Assembly: GCF_002944405.1 (NCBI RefSeq)
Contig: NZ_CP024307.1
Coordinates: 3,267,001-3,331,000 of the forward strand
DNA length: 64,000 bases
Direction of reading: 5' to 3'
From: Sinorhizobium fredii
Lineage (GTDB): Bacteria > Pseudomonadota > Alphaproteobacteria > Rhizobiales > Rhizobiaceae
A program made the translations under genes and the position numbers. Shown in pieces: positions 42,676-51,600 of the stretch (positions within the stretch are counted from its first letter, which is position 1; each line of letters begins with the position of its first letter). The notes beneath the pieces were generated by a model. It had not been told where the DNA came from, did no database searches, and saw only the letters and a list, made by a program, of their open reading frames with translations.

Positions 42676-43693
42676 CGCGATGCCACTTGCAACGAAACTG
42701 GACGCCACGACCCGCCCACGCGTCGGCTTCCTCGGCGTGGGGCGAATCGGCTTGCACCGCATGCGGGCGATCGTCGAAACCGGCGCCGTCGAAACGGCTG
42801 CCATATTCGACCCCACGCCGGAAATGGCGGCTGCGGCGCGCGAGCTGACGCCCGACGCCGTCTTGGTCAATTCCCTTGAAGCCCTGCTCGACCAGCGCCT
42901 CGACGGCATCGTCATCGCCTCTCCGAGCGCCCTCCATGCCGCCCAGTCGATCGTGGCGCTGGAGCAGGGCCTGGCGGTCTTTTGCCAAAAGCCGCTCGGT
43001 CGAACACGCGACGAGACCCTGGCGGTCGTCGAAGCGGCGCAGCACGCCGACAGGCTGCTGGGCGTTGATCTCTCCTATCGTCATACCGTCGGCATGCAGC
43101 GGATTCGGGACCTGATCACTTCGGGCGAACTCGGCACCGTATTCGCAGTCGATCTGACCTTTCACAACGCCTACGGTCCCAGCAAGCCATGGTTCTACGA
43201 CAAGGCGCTTTCCGGCGGCGGCTGCGTCATCGATCTCGGCGTGCACCTCGTCGACCTCCTGCTCTGGGTCCTCGGATTTCCGGAGGTGGCCCGCGTCGAA
43301 AGCCGGCTGTTTGCCAAGGGCGTTCCCATCCGCCGCGATGGCGACGAGGTCGAGGACTATGCCGTCGCGACACTCGAACTGGCTGACGGAGTCGTTGCCC
43401 GGGTCGCTTGCTCCTGGCACCTGCAGGCGGGATGCGACGCGGTGATCAGTGCCGATTTCTACGGCACCGAAGGCGGTGCCAGCCTCAGAAACGTCGACGG
43501 CTCCTATCTCGACTTCCGGGCCGAACGGTATCGCGGCACACAGCGGGAGGTGCTGACTCTTCCCCCGGACGATTGGGGCGGACGCGCCGCGGCGATCTGG
43601 GCCGAGCGCCTTGCCGCAGGCGAGCGCTTCGATCCGGAAAACGATTGCTTCGTCACCGTCGCCGACGTTCTCGACAGGATCTACGGAAGATAG
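42668..43693 (+). CDS. Gfo/Idh/MocA-family oxidoreductase (inositol dehydrogenase-like)
   Basis: A 341-residue NAD(P)-dependent oxidoreductase. The Rossmann motif GFLGVGRIG is at residues 20-28. The usual catalytic EKP is QKP here (residues 106-108), and the Asp/His pair sits in GGGCVIDLGVHLVDLLLW. Relatives oxidise myo-inositol or scyllo-inositol to the keto form. With an inositol-phosphate synthase gene 1.9 kb away, a cyclitol substrate is plausible. It overlaps the MDR dehydrogenase gene upstream and converges on the PRTase-kinase gene. Confidence 0.9.
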   Translation: MSDAMPLATKLDATTRPRVGFLGVGRIGLHRMRAIVETGAVETAAIFDPTPEMAAAARELTPDAVLVNSLEALLDQRLDGIVIASPSALHAAQSIVALEQGLAVFCQKPLGRTRDETLAVVEAAQHADRLLGVDLSYRHTVGMQRIRDLITSGELGTVFAVDLTFHNAYGPSKPWFYDKALSGGGCVIDLGVHLVDLLLWVLGFPEVARVESRLFAKGVPIRRDGDEVEDYAVATLELADGVVARVACSWHLQAGCDAVISADFYGTEGGASLRNVDGSYLDFRAERYRGTQREVLTLPPDDWGGRAAAIWAERLAAGERFDPENDCFVTVADVLDRIYGR

Positions 43694-43702
43694 CGGTGAC
43701 GG

Positions 43703-45472
43703 CTACGCACCCTGTCCGGCGCCCTCTTCGAGGCGCCGGAGCAACAGGCCTCGATAGCGCGCCACGAGCGAGTCCAGCCGCTGCACTTCCTCGGCGGCAG
43801 CACCGCACTTTGCAGAGCTCCAAAGGCCAAGGTGGAAAGCCAGATAACAAAGCTCGAGGATGTCCTGCAGCTTAGCGTCTACGGCGCACAAGCAGCCGTC
43901 GGACACGACCGCGCGAAGATCGGCCGCTTCATCCGGTGAGAGATCGAACTCGATGGTCGCACCAGCAATGTCCCAGGCGATATCCTGAGGTCCGACGAGG
44001 TCGTGGCCAGCACTATGATCGAGCCCATCCGCCTTCAGGAACCCCTCGGCGCCGGCCAGCCACTCCCACGGGTGAAGGCGGCCGTCCGTATCGACGGGCA
44101 CCACAGGAAGATCATCACCATTGGAAAGCCGAGATTTCAGCCGGGTCGCAACGGCTTCGCCGAGCGCTTCCTCCGAATTGGCGATGGCCATCTCGTACAG
44201 CATTGCCATCGAGGCGCCATTCGTCTTGGGCCGCGGCAGCCGGCTTGCCCGAAATGCTAGATAGCGGCCGAGATGTCCAATGAATTCCGCACGGTGAAAC
44301 TCGCTTGGCGCAAGCGGCGCCGCCGCAATCCACTTCTGGACCAGGAACCCATGGCAGAGGCCGGCGACCGGCGGCGCGAAACCGGCCTTCGCCAGCAACC
44401 GTGCCTTTTCGAGCTTGCGTTGTCCGACGTCGCCCAGGCCCGCGAATTTGACGAGCCATGTCCCGTCGGAAGCATGCGCCAGGAATTTGCGCCGCTCGAA
44501 CCGCGGATCGGCGGGCGGCCAGGAGTCGCGTCCGCACGCAAGCACGCTACGCCAGCCTCCGCCGGAAATCTCTTGCAGCGGCTGCCGTAGAGGGCCGACA
44601 AGCTCGCTCACCCAAGCGGCGAGCCGGTGCGGCGGGTGTGCCCCGAAGAAAAGCTCGTCCAGCTCGACGACGTGGCGGGGGCGCTCTGCCCAGCGTTTGC
44701 GGTGATCCTCGCTCGCTTTCGGTCCGAGCTCTCCTCTATGGCCGGGAAAGAAGTGGATGCGGTCTTCGCGGACGCCGTGCTCCTCGAGCCAATCCGCCAC
44801 GCTTCCGAGGGAACTGCCGGAAAGGCCGGGCCCCTCGTCGACGATCGCGAAATCGGCCGTCCCGTCCTGCAGTAGCCGTCGCGAAAGATGCGGGCCGACG
44901 CGGATTTCCCTTCTAAAAGGATGACCGACCGGGCGCAGGGTGACCGGCGCCGCCGCCCCGATCGCAGCGGCGACCGCGGCCGAAAGGCTGGTGCCGATCG
45001 AGCGGAGGCCGATAACGACCGTGTTTGCGGCAAGCCCGGAGCGCCGGGCCGCTTCCATGTAACATTCCGGATAGAGCGCATAGAAGGCATAGCCCTCCCC
45101 CTCCTTGATCGACAGGTCCCATGGCGCCCGAAGGTCGCGGAGCAGTGCCCAGATATGCTCCGGCGGGGCTAGGCGAGCAGAGAACCCCGAAGACCAGGAC
45201 TGGGCGACGAGCCGCGCAAGCTCGAGAAGCAGAGCGCCGGACTTTTCGCGCCTTGCCGACAGCTCGTCCGCACCAAGCGTGTCGAACTCGGCGTCCGACA
45301 GTCCCTGCACCAGCTCGCCCGCCTTGATGAAGATACCGACCAAAGCGGCGTGCCGCTCGAGACCCGGCGAACGTCGATCGAACGTCCGCAACTGTGCGGC
45401 AATTGCCTCGCACAAAGTGTCGGCCCGGTCGCTGCGCTTCGGGTCACCGTAGACCAGCATCGCTCCGCCCAT
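43703..45472 (-). CDS. Phosphoribosyltransferase-like and kinase-like fusion protein
   Basis: A 589-residue protein with two recognisable halves. Residues ~145-235 look like a type I PRTase: NTVVIGLRSIGTSLSAAVAA as the hood/Rossmann part and FAIVDEGPGLSGSS (208-220), a variant of the PRPP-binding loop. Residues ~340-560 look like an APH-type kinase: TWLVKFAGLGD, KLEKARLLAKAGF, then GPQDIAWDIAGATIEF, matching the Mg-binding Asp region. I know of no named family with this order. It is embedded in the cyclitol cluster and could act on a ribosyl or phosphorylated intermediate. Start at 45472 or 45460. Confidence 0.75.
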   Translation of the reverse strand: MGGAMLVYGDPKRSDRADTLCEAIAAQLRTFDRRSPGLERHAALVGIFIKAGELVQGLSDAEFDTLGADELSARREKSGALLLELARLVAQSWSSGFSARLAPPEHIWALLRDLRAPWDLSIKEGEGYAFYALYPECYMEAARRSGLAANTVVIGLRSIGTSLSAAVAAAIGAAAPVTLRPVGHPFRREIRVGPHLSRRLLQDGTADFAIVDEGPGLSGSSLGSVADWLEEHGVREDRIHFFPGHRGELGPKASEDHRKRWAERPRHVVELDELFFGAHPPHRLAAWVSELVGPLRQPLQEISGGGWRSVLACGRDSWPPADPRFERRKFLAHASDGTWLVKFAGLGDVGQRKLEKARLLAKAGFAPPVAGLCHGFLVQKWIAAAPLAPSEFHRAEFIGHLGRYLAFRASRLPRPKTNGASMAMLYEMAIANSEEALGEAVATRLKSRLSNGDDLPVVPVDTDGRLHPWEWLAGAEGFLKADGLDHSAGHDLVGPQDIAWDIAGATIEFDLSPDEAADLRAVVSDGCLCAVDAKLQDILELCYLAFHLGLWSSAKCGAAAEEVQRLDSLVARYRGLLLRRLEEGAGQGA

Positions 45473-45602
45473 TGCTCTTCATCGGCGTTGAACGCGCGGC
45501 GGCTCATTTCGATCCGCGGAATGCGTGCGGAACCAACCGCGGGAACCATTCCGGCGTGCGTGGGTTTGGCGAGCATTGTAGATGCCTTGCGGGAGTGCGG
45601 CG

Positions 45603-46706
45603 ATGCGATCGAAATCCATTCGAATCGGGCTGGTCGGAATCGGCAATTGCGCATCTTCCCTCGTCCAGGGAATTACTTTCTACCGTGACGCCAAGGAAGA
45701 CGAGCCGGTGCCGGGGCTGATGCATGTCAATCTCGGCGGCTATCACATCAGCGATATCGAAGTGTCCGCCGCCTTCGACGTTGCCGCTTCGAAGGTCGGC
45801 CGCGATCTCTCCGAGGCGATCTATGCCCCTCCGAACAACACGTTCCGTTTCGCAGAGGTCGCTTCGACCGGGGTCACAGTGGAGCGCGGCAGAACGCTCG
45901 ACGGGATCGGCCGGTATCTGCGCGAGGAAATCCCCGAATCGGAGGCTCCGGCCGTCGATGTCGCCGAAGTCCTGCGAAGAAGCGATACGGACGTGCTGGT
46001 CTCCTACCTCCCGGTCGGCTCGGAAGTGGCGACGCGATGGTACGCGGAGCAGGCGCTCGCCGCCGGCTGCGGTTTCGTCAACTGCATTCCCGTCTTCATC
46101 GCCTCCGACCGATCCTGGCAAAGAAAGTTCGCCGAGCGGGGCCTGCCGCTGATCGGCGACGACATCAAGAGCCAGGTCGGCGCCACCATCGTGCACCGGC
46201 TGCTCGCCAATCTCTTCCGCGACCGAGGCGTCAGGATCGACCGGACGTATCAGCTCAATTTCGGCGGCAATACCGACTTTCTCAACATGCTCGAACGGGA
46301 GCGGCTGGAATCGAAGAAGATCTCGAAGACCCAATCGGTCATTAGCCAGATGGACATGCCCCTTGCTCCCGGAGACATCCATGTCGGCCCCAGCGACCAT
46401 GTGCCTTGGCTCGCCGACCGGAAGTTCGCCTATATCCGTGTTGAGGGCACCACATTCGGCAGCGTCCCGCTGAATGTCGAGCTGAAGCTGGAGGTCTGGG
46501 ACTCGCCGAACTCGGCCGGCGTGGTCATCGATGCGGTTCGCTGCGCCAAGCTCGGCATGGACCGCGGCGTCGGGGGTCCGCTTATCGCACCCTCGAGCTA
46601 CTTCATGAAATCGCCGCCGCGGCAATTCACCGATGCCGAGGCGCGCATACGCCTTGAGGAATTCATCGCAGGCGAAACGGACGCACTCCGGGGAGCGGCC
46701 GAGTGA
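45603..46706 (+). CDS. ino1: Inositol-1(3)-phosphate synthase-like
   Basis: A 367-residue member of the myo-inositol-phosphate synthase family, which turns glucose 6-phosphate into inositol 3-phosphate with NAD. Seen are the NAD-binding [17 protein letters not shown] at the N-terminus, the [11 protein letters not shown] segment, [20 protein letters not shown] and [13 protein letters not shown], which are all hallmarks. It is shorter than eukaryotic enzymes, as expected for the prokaryotic group. GGGAG upstream supports the ATG at 45603. Coupled to the histidine phosphatase gene (GTGA overlap), which may remove the phosphate. Confidence 0.92.
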   Translation: MRSKSIRIGLVGIGNCASSLVQGITFYRDAKEDEPVPGLMHVNLGGYHISDIEVSAAFDVAASKVGRDLSEAIYAPPNNTFRFAEVASTGVTVERGRTLDGIGRYLREEIPESEAPAVDVAEVLRRSDTDVLVSYLPVGSEVATRWYAEQALAAGCGFVNCIPVFIASDRSWQRKFAERGLPLIGDDIKSQVGATIVHRLLANLFRDRGVRIDRTYQLNFGGNTDFLNMLERERLESKKISKTQSVISQMDMPLAPGDIHVGPSDHVPWLADRKFAYIRVEGTTFGSVPLNVELKLEVWDSPNSAGVVIDAVRCAKLGMDRGVGGPLIAPSSYFMKSPPRQFTDAEARIRLEEFIAGETDALRGAAE

Positions 46707-47302
46707 CGACCACGTTCCTGCTGGTGCGGCACGCCGCCCACGACAAGATCGGAAATTTCCTCGCTGGGCGCACGGCAGACGTTCCGCTCGGCCCGGCCGG
46801 CCGTGAACAGGCCGAGCGTCTGGCAACGCGGCTTGCCGGCGAGAATATCGGTGCGATCTATGCCAGCCCGCGTAAGCGAACCCAGGAAACGGCCGCGGCG
46901 ATCGCCGCTGCCTCGGACATTCCGGAAGTCGAAACGGCCGATGCGCTTGACGAAGTGGATTTCGGCACCTGGTCCGGCAAGACGTTCGAAGTGCTGAACG
47001 GGGACCCGCATTGGCGTCATTGGAATTCCAAAAGGAGCCTTGCCCGCGCGCCGGGCGGAGAGACGATGCTGGAGGTCCAGTCGCGAGTGATCTCGCTCGT
47101 CGAAACACTCGGACGGCATGGGGACGACGGTAAAATCGTCCTTGTCAGCCATGCGGACGTCATCAAGGCCTTGGTCTGCCATGTCCTCGGCCTTTCGGCG
47201 GACGCCTGGTCCCGTTTCGAGATCGCTCCCGCCTCCATCTCGACCCTGGTCGCGGGCGACTGGGGGGCGAAGATCGTCACGTTGAACGAAAACGGGTCGT
47301 GA
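46703..47302 (+). CDS. Histidine phosphatase family protein
   Basis: A 199-residue phosphoglycerate-mutase-like phosphatase. The catalytic His is in [10 protein letters not shown] (RHA instead of the common RHG), with conserved Arg in [10 protein letters not shown] and second His in [12 protein letters not shown]. The GTG start overlaps the ino1 stop. In this position it is a good candidate for the phosphatase that releases free inositol from inositol phosphate, although no classical inositol monophosphatase (IMPase) is present in the cluster. The stop lies 60 bp before the glycosidase-like gene. Confidence 0.9.
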   Translation: MTTTFLLVRHAAHDKIGNFLAGRTADVPLGPAGREQAERLATRLAGENIGAIYASPRKRTQETAAAIAAASDIPEVETADALDEVDFGTWSGKTFEVLNGDPHWRHWNSKRSLARAPGGETMLEVQSRVISLVETLGRHGDDGKIVLVSHADVIKALVCHVLGLSADAWSRFEIAPASISTLVAGDWGAKIVTLNENGS

Positions 47303-47362
47303 GCGCCGAAGACCTCGAACAGCGCAATCAACCAGCCGGTCTCCGGCAGTTCGGAGGAATTG

Positions 47363-48340
47363 ATGATCGAAGCCGCAATGATCTGGAACGAGCCGAACAA
47401 CAAGTCCCATTGGGATCCGGAGATCGACCCCGATTGGAGCCGCTTTGCGCATATGGCGAAGCTCGCCGCGGACGCCATTCATGGCGTGAACCCCAATCTG
47501 ACAAGGGTGCTCGGCGGCATCTCGCCGATCGACCCGGGCTTCCTGGCTCTCATGGATACCTATGGCGTGCTCGATCACGTCGATGCGGTGGCCGCCCATG
47601 GCTTTCCGCTCGACTGGAACCTCTGGCAAATTGACGAATGGCCGCAGAAGATCGCGGAACTGCAGAACGTCACCGATCTGCCGATCTGGGTAAGCGAGGT
47701 CGGCGTCTCGAGTTTCGGTGCCGAGGAGGTGCAGCTATGGGGACTGAAAAGAACCGCCGAATTGCTGAAGGGCAAGGTCGAACGAATTCAGTGGTACAGC
47801 CTCTACGATCTGCCGAGCGCCTGGCCGGCCACGACCCGGCACAAGGAGGCGGAGGGGTCTTCCTATTACCGGCATTTCTACATGGGACTTCTGCGCGAAG
47901 ACGGCACGCCGAAGCTGGCGCTCGAGGAATTTGCCCGGCACACGCCGGACATCGGGCTGGTGCAATGGTTCCATTTCGAGGACCCGCGGCTTGAGGACGC
48001 CGTAGAATGGATGAAGCGCCTCGGGATCACCTGCCTGCGCACCGGCCTCTCCTGGGCCGACCGATTCCGGCCGGATGCGCTGGCATGGTTCGATCGGCAG
48101 ATGGAGGCGCTCGAGGATTTCGACGTGACCGTCACCTATTGCTTCACGCCGGAACACCGGGGCCTTGCCCCGCACCATACGAGCGCGCCGATCGTGCCGG
48201 AGGAATTTGCCGAATTCTGCGCCGAGATGACCGAGCGCTATGCTCCTCACCCGTCGCCGGTAGGTGTCCTCGATCAGCCTCAGCTCTCACCGCGACCGCC
48301 GATGCGATCGACGAGTTTCCCGACCCAGCCGCGCGAATAG
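47363..48340 (+). CDS. Glycoside hydrolase-like (beta-xylosidase type), apparently circularly permuted
   Basis: A 325-residue clan-A (TIM-barrel) glycosidase-like protein. It opens directly at the acid/base motif: MIEAAMIWNEPN, with Glu10 as candidate acid/base and Glu112 in WVSEVGVSS as candidate nucleophile. After residue 205 it continues with WMKRLGITCLRTGLSWADRF, FDRQMEALEDFDVTVTYCFT and EEFAEFCAEMTERYAP, elements that normally precede WNEPN in GH39-like enzymes. The ATG at 47363 has GGAGG five bases upstream. The last 61 bp overlap the convergent FrhB-like gene, and residues after ~295 look unrelated. A natural permuted family is likely. Confidence 0.8.
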   Translation: MIEAAMIWNEPNNKSHWDPEIDPDWSRFAHMAKLAADAIHGVNPNLTRVLGGISPIDPGFLALMDTYGVLDHVDAVAAHGFPLDWNLWQIDEWPQKIAELQNVTDLPIWVSEVGVSSFGAEEVQLWGLKRTAELLKGKVERIQWYSLYDLPSAWPATTRHKEAEGSSYYRHFYMGLLREDGTPKLALEEFARHTPDIGLVQWFHFEDPRLEDAVEWMKRLGITCLRTGLSWADRFRPDALAWFDRQMEALEDFDVTVTYCFTPEHRGLAPHHTSAPIVPEEFAEFCAEMTERYAPHPSPVGVLDQPQLSPRPPMRSTSFPTQPRE

Positions 48341-49704
48341 GTGACGCCCTGATAAAGGGCGAGCATCGTCGAAGCCCAACGGGTATAGATGATTGGCAGG
48401 TGGAGTGCCCTTGCCAGCAGGAAGATGCGATGGCTGTGGGCGCTGATCGAACTGCGCAGCCAGTAGACCAGCATGCGTCGGGCCGGCAGCCCGCTCCATT
48501 TCGGCGCCACGCGCTTGTTCGGCCTTATTCCGTATCGCGGCCAGCTCAGGCGAAAGCCAAGCCCCTCGCGTCGCTGTCTGAATCCCGCCGCTTGGGTTCG
48601 CACAACGAAATCGGCGTCGACCTCGTCGAGAGCCAGCCTTCCTTCGTCGGCGGCATCGGCGATGAGCCGATGCAGCAATGGAGAGCGAACCACAACGACA
48701 TTCGTGCCCCGTCCGTCGGACGAGTAGGGTTCGACCCAGGCGTCGCCGAATGAAATGTCCGCCGTCTCGGCGACCACGTCGTCGCAGAAGTTGCAGGCGG
48801 AATTCTGAAAATATCCAGCCCCCCAGTCGCCGTCGACGAGATGCCACCAGTCCTTGCTCCTGGTCCCTCCGTCCCTGAGCCGCAACTGAGCGGTGTACCA
48901 GTTCGCCGGCCGGCGGACATCCTTCAGCCGGAAATCGACACCCGCAACGTCTCCCATCCTCGCCTGCATCTGCCAGGCGAAGCTTTCGACGAAACGAGCG
49001 CTTTTCATGTGTCCGCAAAAAAGGCCGAGCGTGAAGGTGATGCGCTCGCTCAGGACCGGATCCTGCCGAGAAAGGAGATGCACGGCCTTGACGAAGCACG
49101 GGATGCCGAGCACCGCATAGCGTCCGGGCCGGCGCCTGATCTCGTCGACGATCGCGGACATCTCCACGGGATAGTAACGCGACTTGGCGCCATCGCGCAC
49201 GTCTTCCACCGTTCGCGAGATCCGGTAGCGGAAGAGCGGTTGGCGATCGTCCTCGCCGTCGGAGCGCGGCACCACATGAGCGATCCCGTCGACCAACTTC
49301 CTCGCCAGAAGCTCGGCGGCCGTCCAGCTTGCCAAGCCGCCGGAGCTGCCGTCCGCCCGAAAGCTCGCCTCGCGCACGTGACCGACAAAGGCTGCCTGGA
49401 AGCGCCCGATCAGCGGATCCCGGTGTTTGGCCGATGGGAACCGCTCGCAGGCGATTTCGTCCTCGTTCCGGGCATCTGGAGAGAAGGGACAGAGGGCGGC
49501 GAAGTCTGGTGGATTGTTATCCGCCGACAGACCGGAAATTTTCGGCTTGAAGTGGCCATAGCGGTCGAGGCGCATGGTCACATCGCTGGCGCTTGAGCGC
49601 GCCACGCAGGCTCCACACCCGATGCACAGGCCAGACTTTCCGATCCGCCGCGGCGTGAGCCTGGGATGGTCAGGCGGAAGTTTCGGCGGATCAGTTGAGG
49701 ACAT
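48280..49704 (-). CDS. Coenzyme F420 hydrogenase/dehydrogenase beta-subunit (FrhB)-like iron-sulfur protein
   Basis: A 474-residue protein of the FrhB_FdhB family, which in bacteria often sits next to polysaccharide pyruvyl transferases in exopolysaccharide loci. Cys27, Cys30, Cys33 (CIGCGAC) and Cys72 (LCPFSPD) form one 4Fe-4S site; a second Cys pair is in CNFCDDVVAETADISFGD, and the flavin/substrate-binding loop is FRADGSSGGLASW. It may be an F420- or flavin-dependent reductase acting on a sugar. The ATG at 49704 lies inside the end of the pyruvyl transferase gene (14 bp overlap). Confidence 0.86.
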   Translation of the reverse strand: MSSTDPPKLPPDHPRLTPRRIGKSGLCIGCGACVARSSASDVTMRLDRYGHFKPKISGLSADNNPPDFAALCPFSPDARNEDEIACERFPSAKHRDPLIGRFQAAFVGHVREASFRADGSSGGLASWTAAELLARKLVDGIAHVVPRSDGEDDRQPLFRYRISRTVEDVRDGAKSRYYPVEMSAIVDEIRRRPGRYAVLGIPCFVKAVHLLSRQDPVLSERITFTLGLFCGHMKSARFVESFAWQMQARMGDVAGVDFRLKDVRRPANWYTAQLRLRDGGTRSKDWWHLVDGDWGAGYFQNSACNFCDDVVAETADISFGDAWVEPYSSDGRGTNVVVVRSPLLHRLIADAADEGRLALDEVDADFVVRTQAAGFRQRREGLGFRLSWPRYGIRPNKRVAPKWSGLPARRMLVYWLRSSISAHSHRIFLLARALHLPIIYTRWASTMLALYQGVTYSRGWVGKLVDRIGGRGES

Positions 49705-50764
49705 AATCCAGATATGCCTGTGAGCGGAGGCGATGCTCGGCGAGCCGGGCTGCGGTGGCTGGATCCGGTGCTTCGTCAAGAGCCGCTCCATAGTCCCGCT
49801 CGCCCGCTCCTTGCCAAATGACGTGGCGTTCTGCGCCCAAGAGTGCGGTCAGGTCGTGGATCTTGTTCCAGCGGTAGTCCGACATCACGCAGGCAAAAGC
49901 CTTGGAATTGATCAGGGAGAAGACGCAGCCGTGAAAGAAATTCGTCACCACCGCCGCAGCACCGGCAATGAAGCCGGCGAAATCATGTGGCCCGGCGTCG
50001 ATCCACTGTTCATCGGCCCAATCGTTGCGATAGCCGACGCTGACAAGCTTGATCGCGCGTGATCGCGCCCAGCGTCGAACCGGGTCCTTGAACCAGTCCG
50101 GAAAGGAATGGCCATAAATGGCAGCGTAGGGGCGCGGCATTGCCATTCCGTAAACTGCCTCGTCGGAAGCAATTGCCTCGGGAAATTGGAGGCACGGATC
50201 GAGGACGAGCGTCGCCTCGCAGCCGACCGCGTTCTCGATGATCGTCTTGGAATTCCCATCGCGCACGGAAATGCTTTCGAACTTCCGCAGCCCCTCCGCC
50301 CAGAAGCTCTCGAGCCCGTTTGCAGCCGGATGGTTCCCGAATGTAGCGGCATAGGAAACGAGCCGCCGCGTGGCGAGTTGATCGCCGTAGAACAATCGGC
50401 ATCCACCATACCAGGGGTGACGCAGGTTCCAGACCTCGTCGCTGCCGACGATGACAAGGTCGCAGCTCTCGCTGCCCGCCGGATCATCCAGCGCAAAGGC
50501 TCGGCTGAGCGGAAGTGCTTCAATGGCCTTCAAGAACTTTCTGATTTTCGCCGCATAGAGCGGACCATCGGCAGCCGAGGTCCTGACCGGCAGCAGCGGC
50601 TGCAAGGCGCAGCGCCATTCGGCCCGCCTGACGCGATCGGAACGGTGGTCGAGAACGATCGGCTCGTGGCCGCGAGATCGCAACCCTTCGACCAGACATC
50701 GCGTCTGCCACAAGGAGCCGTAGTTGATGCAGCGGTGAAATGTCAGGACACCCAATTTCGCCAA
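49691..50764 (-). CDS. Polysaccharide pyruvyl transferase family protein
   Basis: A 357-residue GT-B-like pyruvyl transferase, which adds pyruvate ketals to sugars from phosphoenolpyruvate (as ExoV/CsaB do). Characteristic parts are GVLTFHRCINYGSLWQTR at the N-terminus, CDLVIVGSDEVWN, ATFGNHPA and the C-terminal FAGFIAGAAAVVTNFFHGCV. Paired with the FrhB-like gene downstream (overlap), an arrangement known from polysaccharide loci. No Wzx, Wzy or ABC exporter is nearby. Confidence 0.92.
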   Translation of the reverse strand: MAKLGVLTFHRCINYGSLWQTRCLVEGLRSRGHEPIVLDHRSDRVRRAEWRCALQPLLPVRTSAADGPLYAAKIRKFLKAIEALPLSRAFALDDPAGSESCDLVIVGSDEVWNLRHPWYGGCRLFYGDQLATRRLVSYAATFGNHPAANGLESFWAEGLRKFESISVRDGNSKTIIENAVGCEATLVLDPCLQFPEAIASDEAVYGMAMPRPYAAIYGHSFPDWFKDPVRRWARSRAIKLVSVGYRNDWADEQWIDAGPHDFAGFIAGAAAVVTNFFHGCVFSLINSKAFACVMSDYRWNKIHDLTALLGAERHVIWQGAGERDYGAALDEAPDPATAARLAEHRLRSQAYLDYVLN

Positions 50765-50920
50765 TGGTCGATCCTCTTCGCACCTAACCGACCGCGCAGG
50801 AGTAGGTTCCCGCCATCACTTGCCCGCTGCTGAAGCGGAGCAGGCAACAGCGGGTATTGGCTGGGGACTATCGATTGATGCGCTAACCGCTGCGGCGGCC
50901 GGGGGTGCGGGGTTCCGACG

Positions 50921-51382
50921 TCAGGAACGCTTGAGCGCCGGGTCGTCGAGCGCCGGATTGTAGAAGAGCGAGAGCGTCAGGCTGCGCGCGATGCGCTCTG
51001 CCGTGCTCGTGAACCAGGCCTTCGCCTCCGGGTTCGGTGCAATGTCGTCAAGGGTGACAGCAAAGAGCGCCAGCCATTTTGGAAAAAGCTCCGGTGACAT
51101 GTTGGCGACGCCGAGATGCGCCTGGACCGGCTTGCCGCCATAGGCGCCATTGCGGAAGGCCACGGCGGACCAGAAGCTTTTCATTTTCTCCGTGTGCTCC
51201 GGCCAACGTCCCGACAGCCTTGCGTCGAAGACGGGCCCAAGCACCGGATGCGCGAGCACACGGGCGTAGAACGTGTCGACCAAAGTGCCGATGAACGCCT
51301 CATCGATACCTATCGCCTTCATCTCCGCCTCCGCCCGTTCGCGGATGGCCGCTGAATCCGCGGCTTTGCCATGCAATTCCAT
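50921..51382 (-). CDS. Group III truncated hemoglobin
   Basis: A 153-residue truncated globin. The TrHb3 pattern is visible: DEAFIGTLVDTFYARVLAHPVLGPVF, then KMKSFWSAVAFRNGAYGGKPVQAHLGV, where the His is the likely proximal heme ligand, and FPKWLALFAVTLDDI. Possible roles are NO detoxification or oxygen/redox sensing. No FNR/FixK box (TTGAT-N4-ATCAA) was found close upstream. Confidence 0.9.
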   Translation of the reverse strand: MELHGKAADSAAIRERAEAEMKAIGIDEAFIGTLVDTFYARVLAHPVLGPVFDARLSGRWPEHTEKMKSFWSAVAFRNGAYGGKPVQAHLGVANMSPELFPKWLALFAVTLDDIAPNPEAKAWFTSTAERIARSLTLSLFYNPALDDPALKRS

Positions 51383-51600
51383 TCCGTCGCCCTGTTCAGC
51401 CGTGTCTGCGCCCCCTTATATAGACGTTGCGGATGTCACTCCAAAAGTCGAACCGGGACATGCGGCAATCTGTCCGGCGACGGCCGGGCCCCTCCGGCCG
51501 CAGCGTCGCGCGCGTTCCAACGTGGTCGCAAGCGGCGCCCATCGCAATCTGCGGATTTGCTTCTCGGGGGAAGTCGACGGGCATTTCCTTGATTGCCCTA

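Noticed and set aside
45504..47108. Minus-strand 534-codon open frame opposite ino1
   Set aside because: Antisense to ino1 and the phosphatase, with no family similarity.
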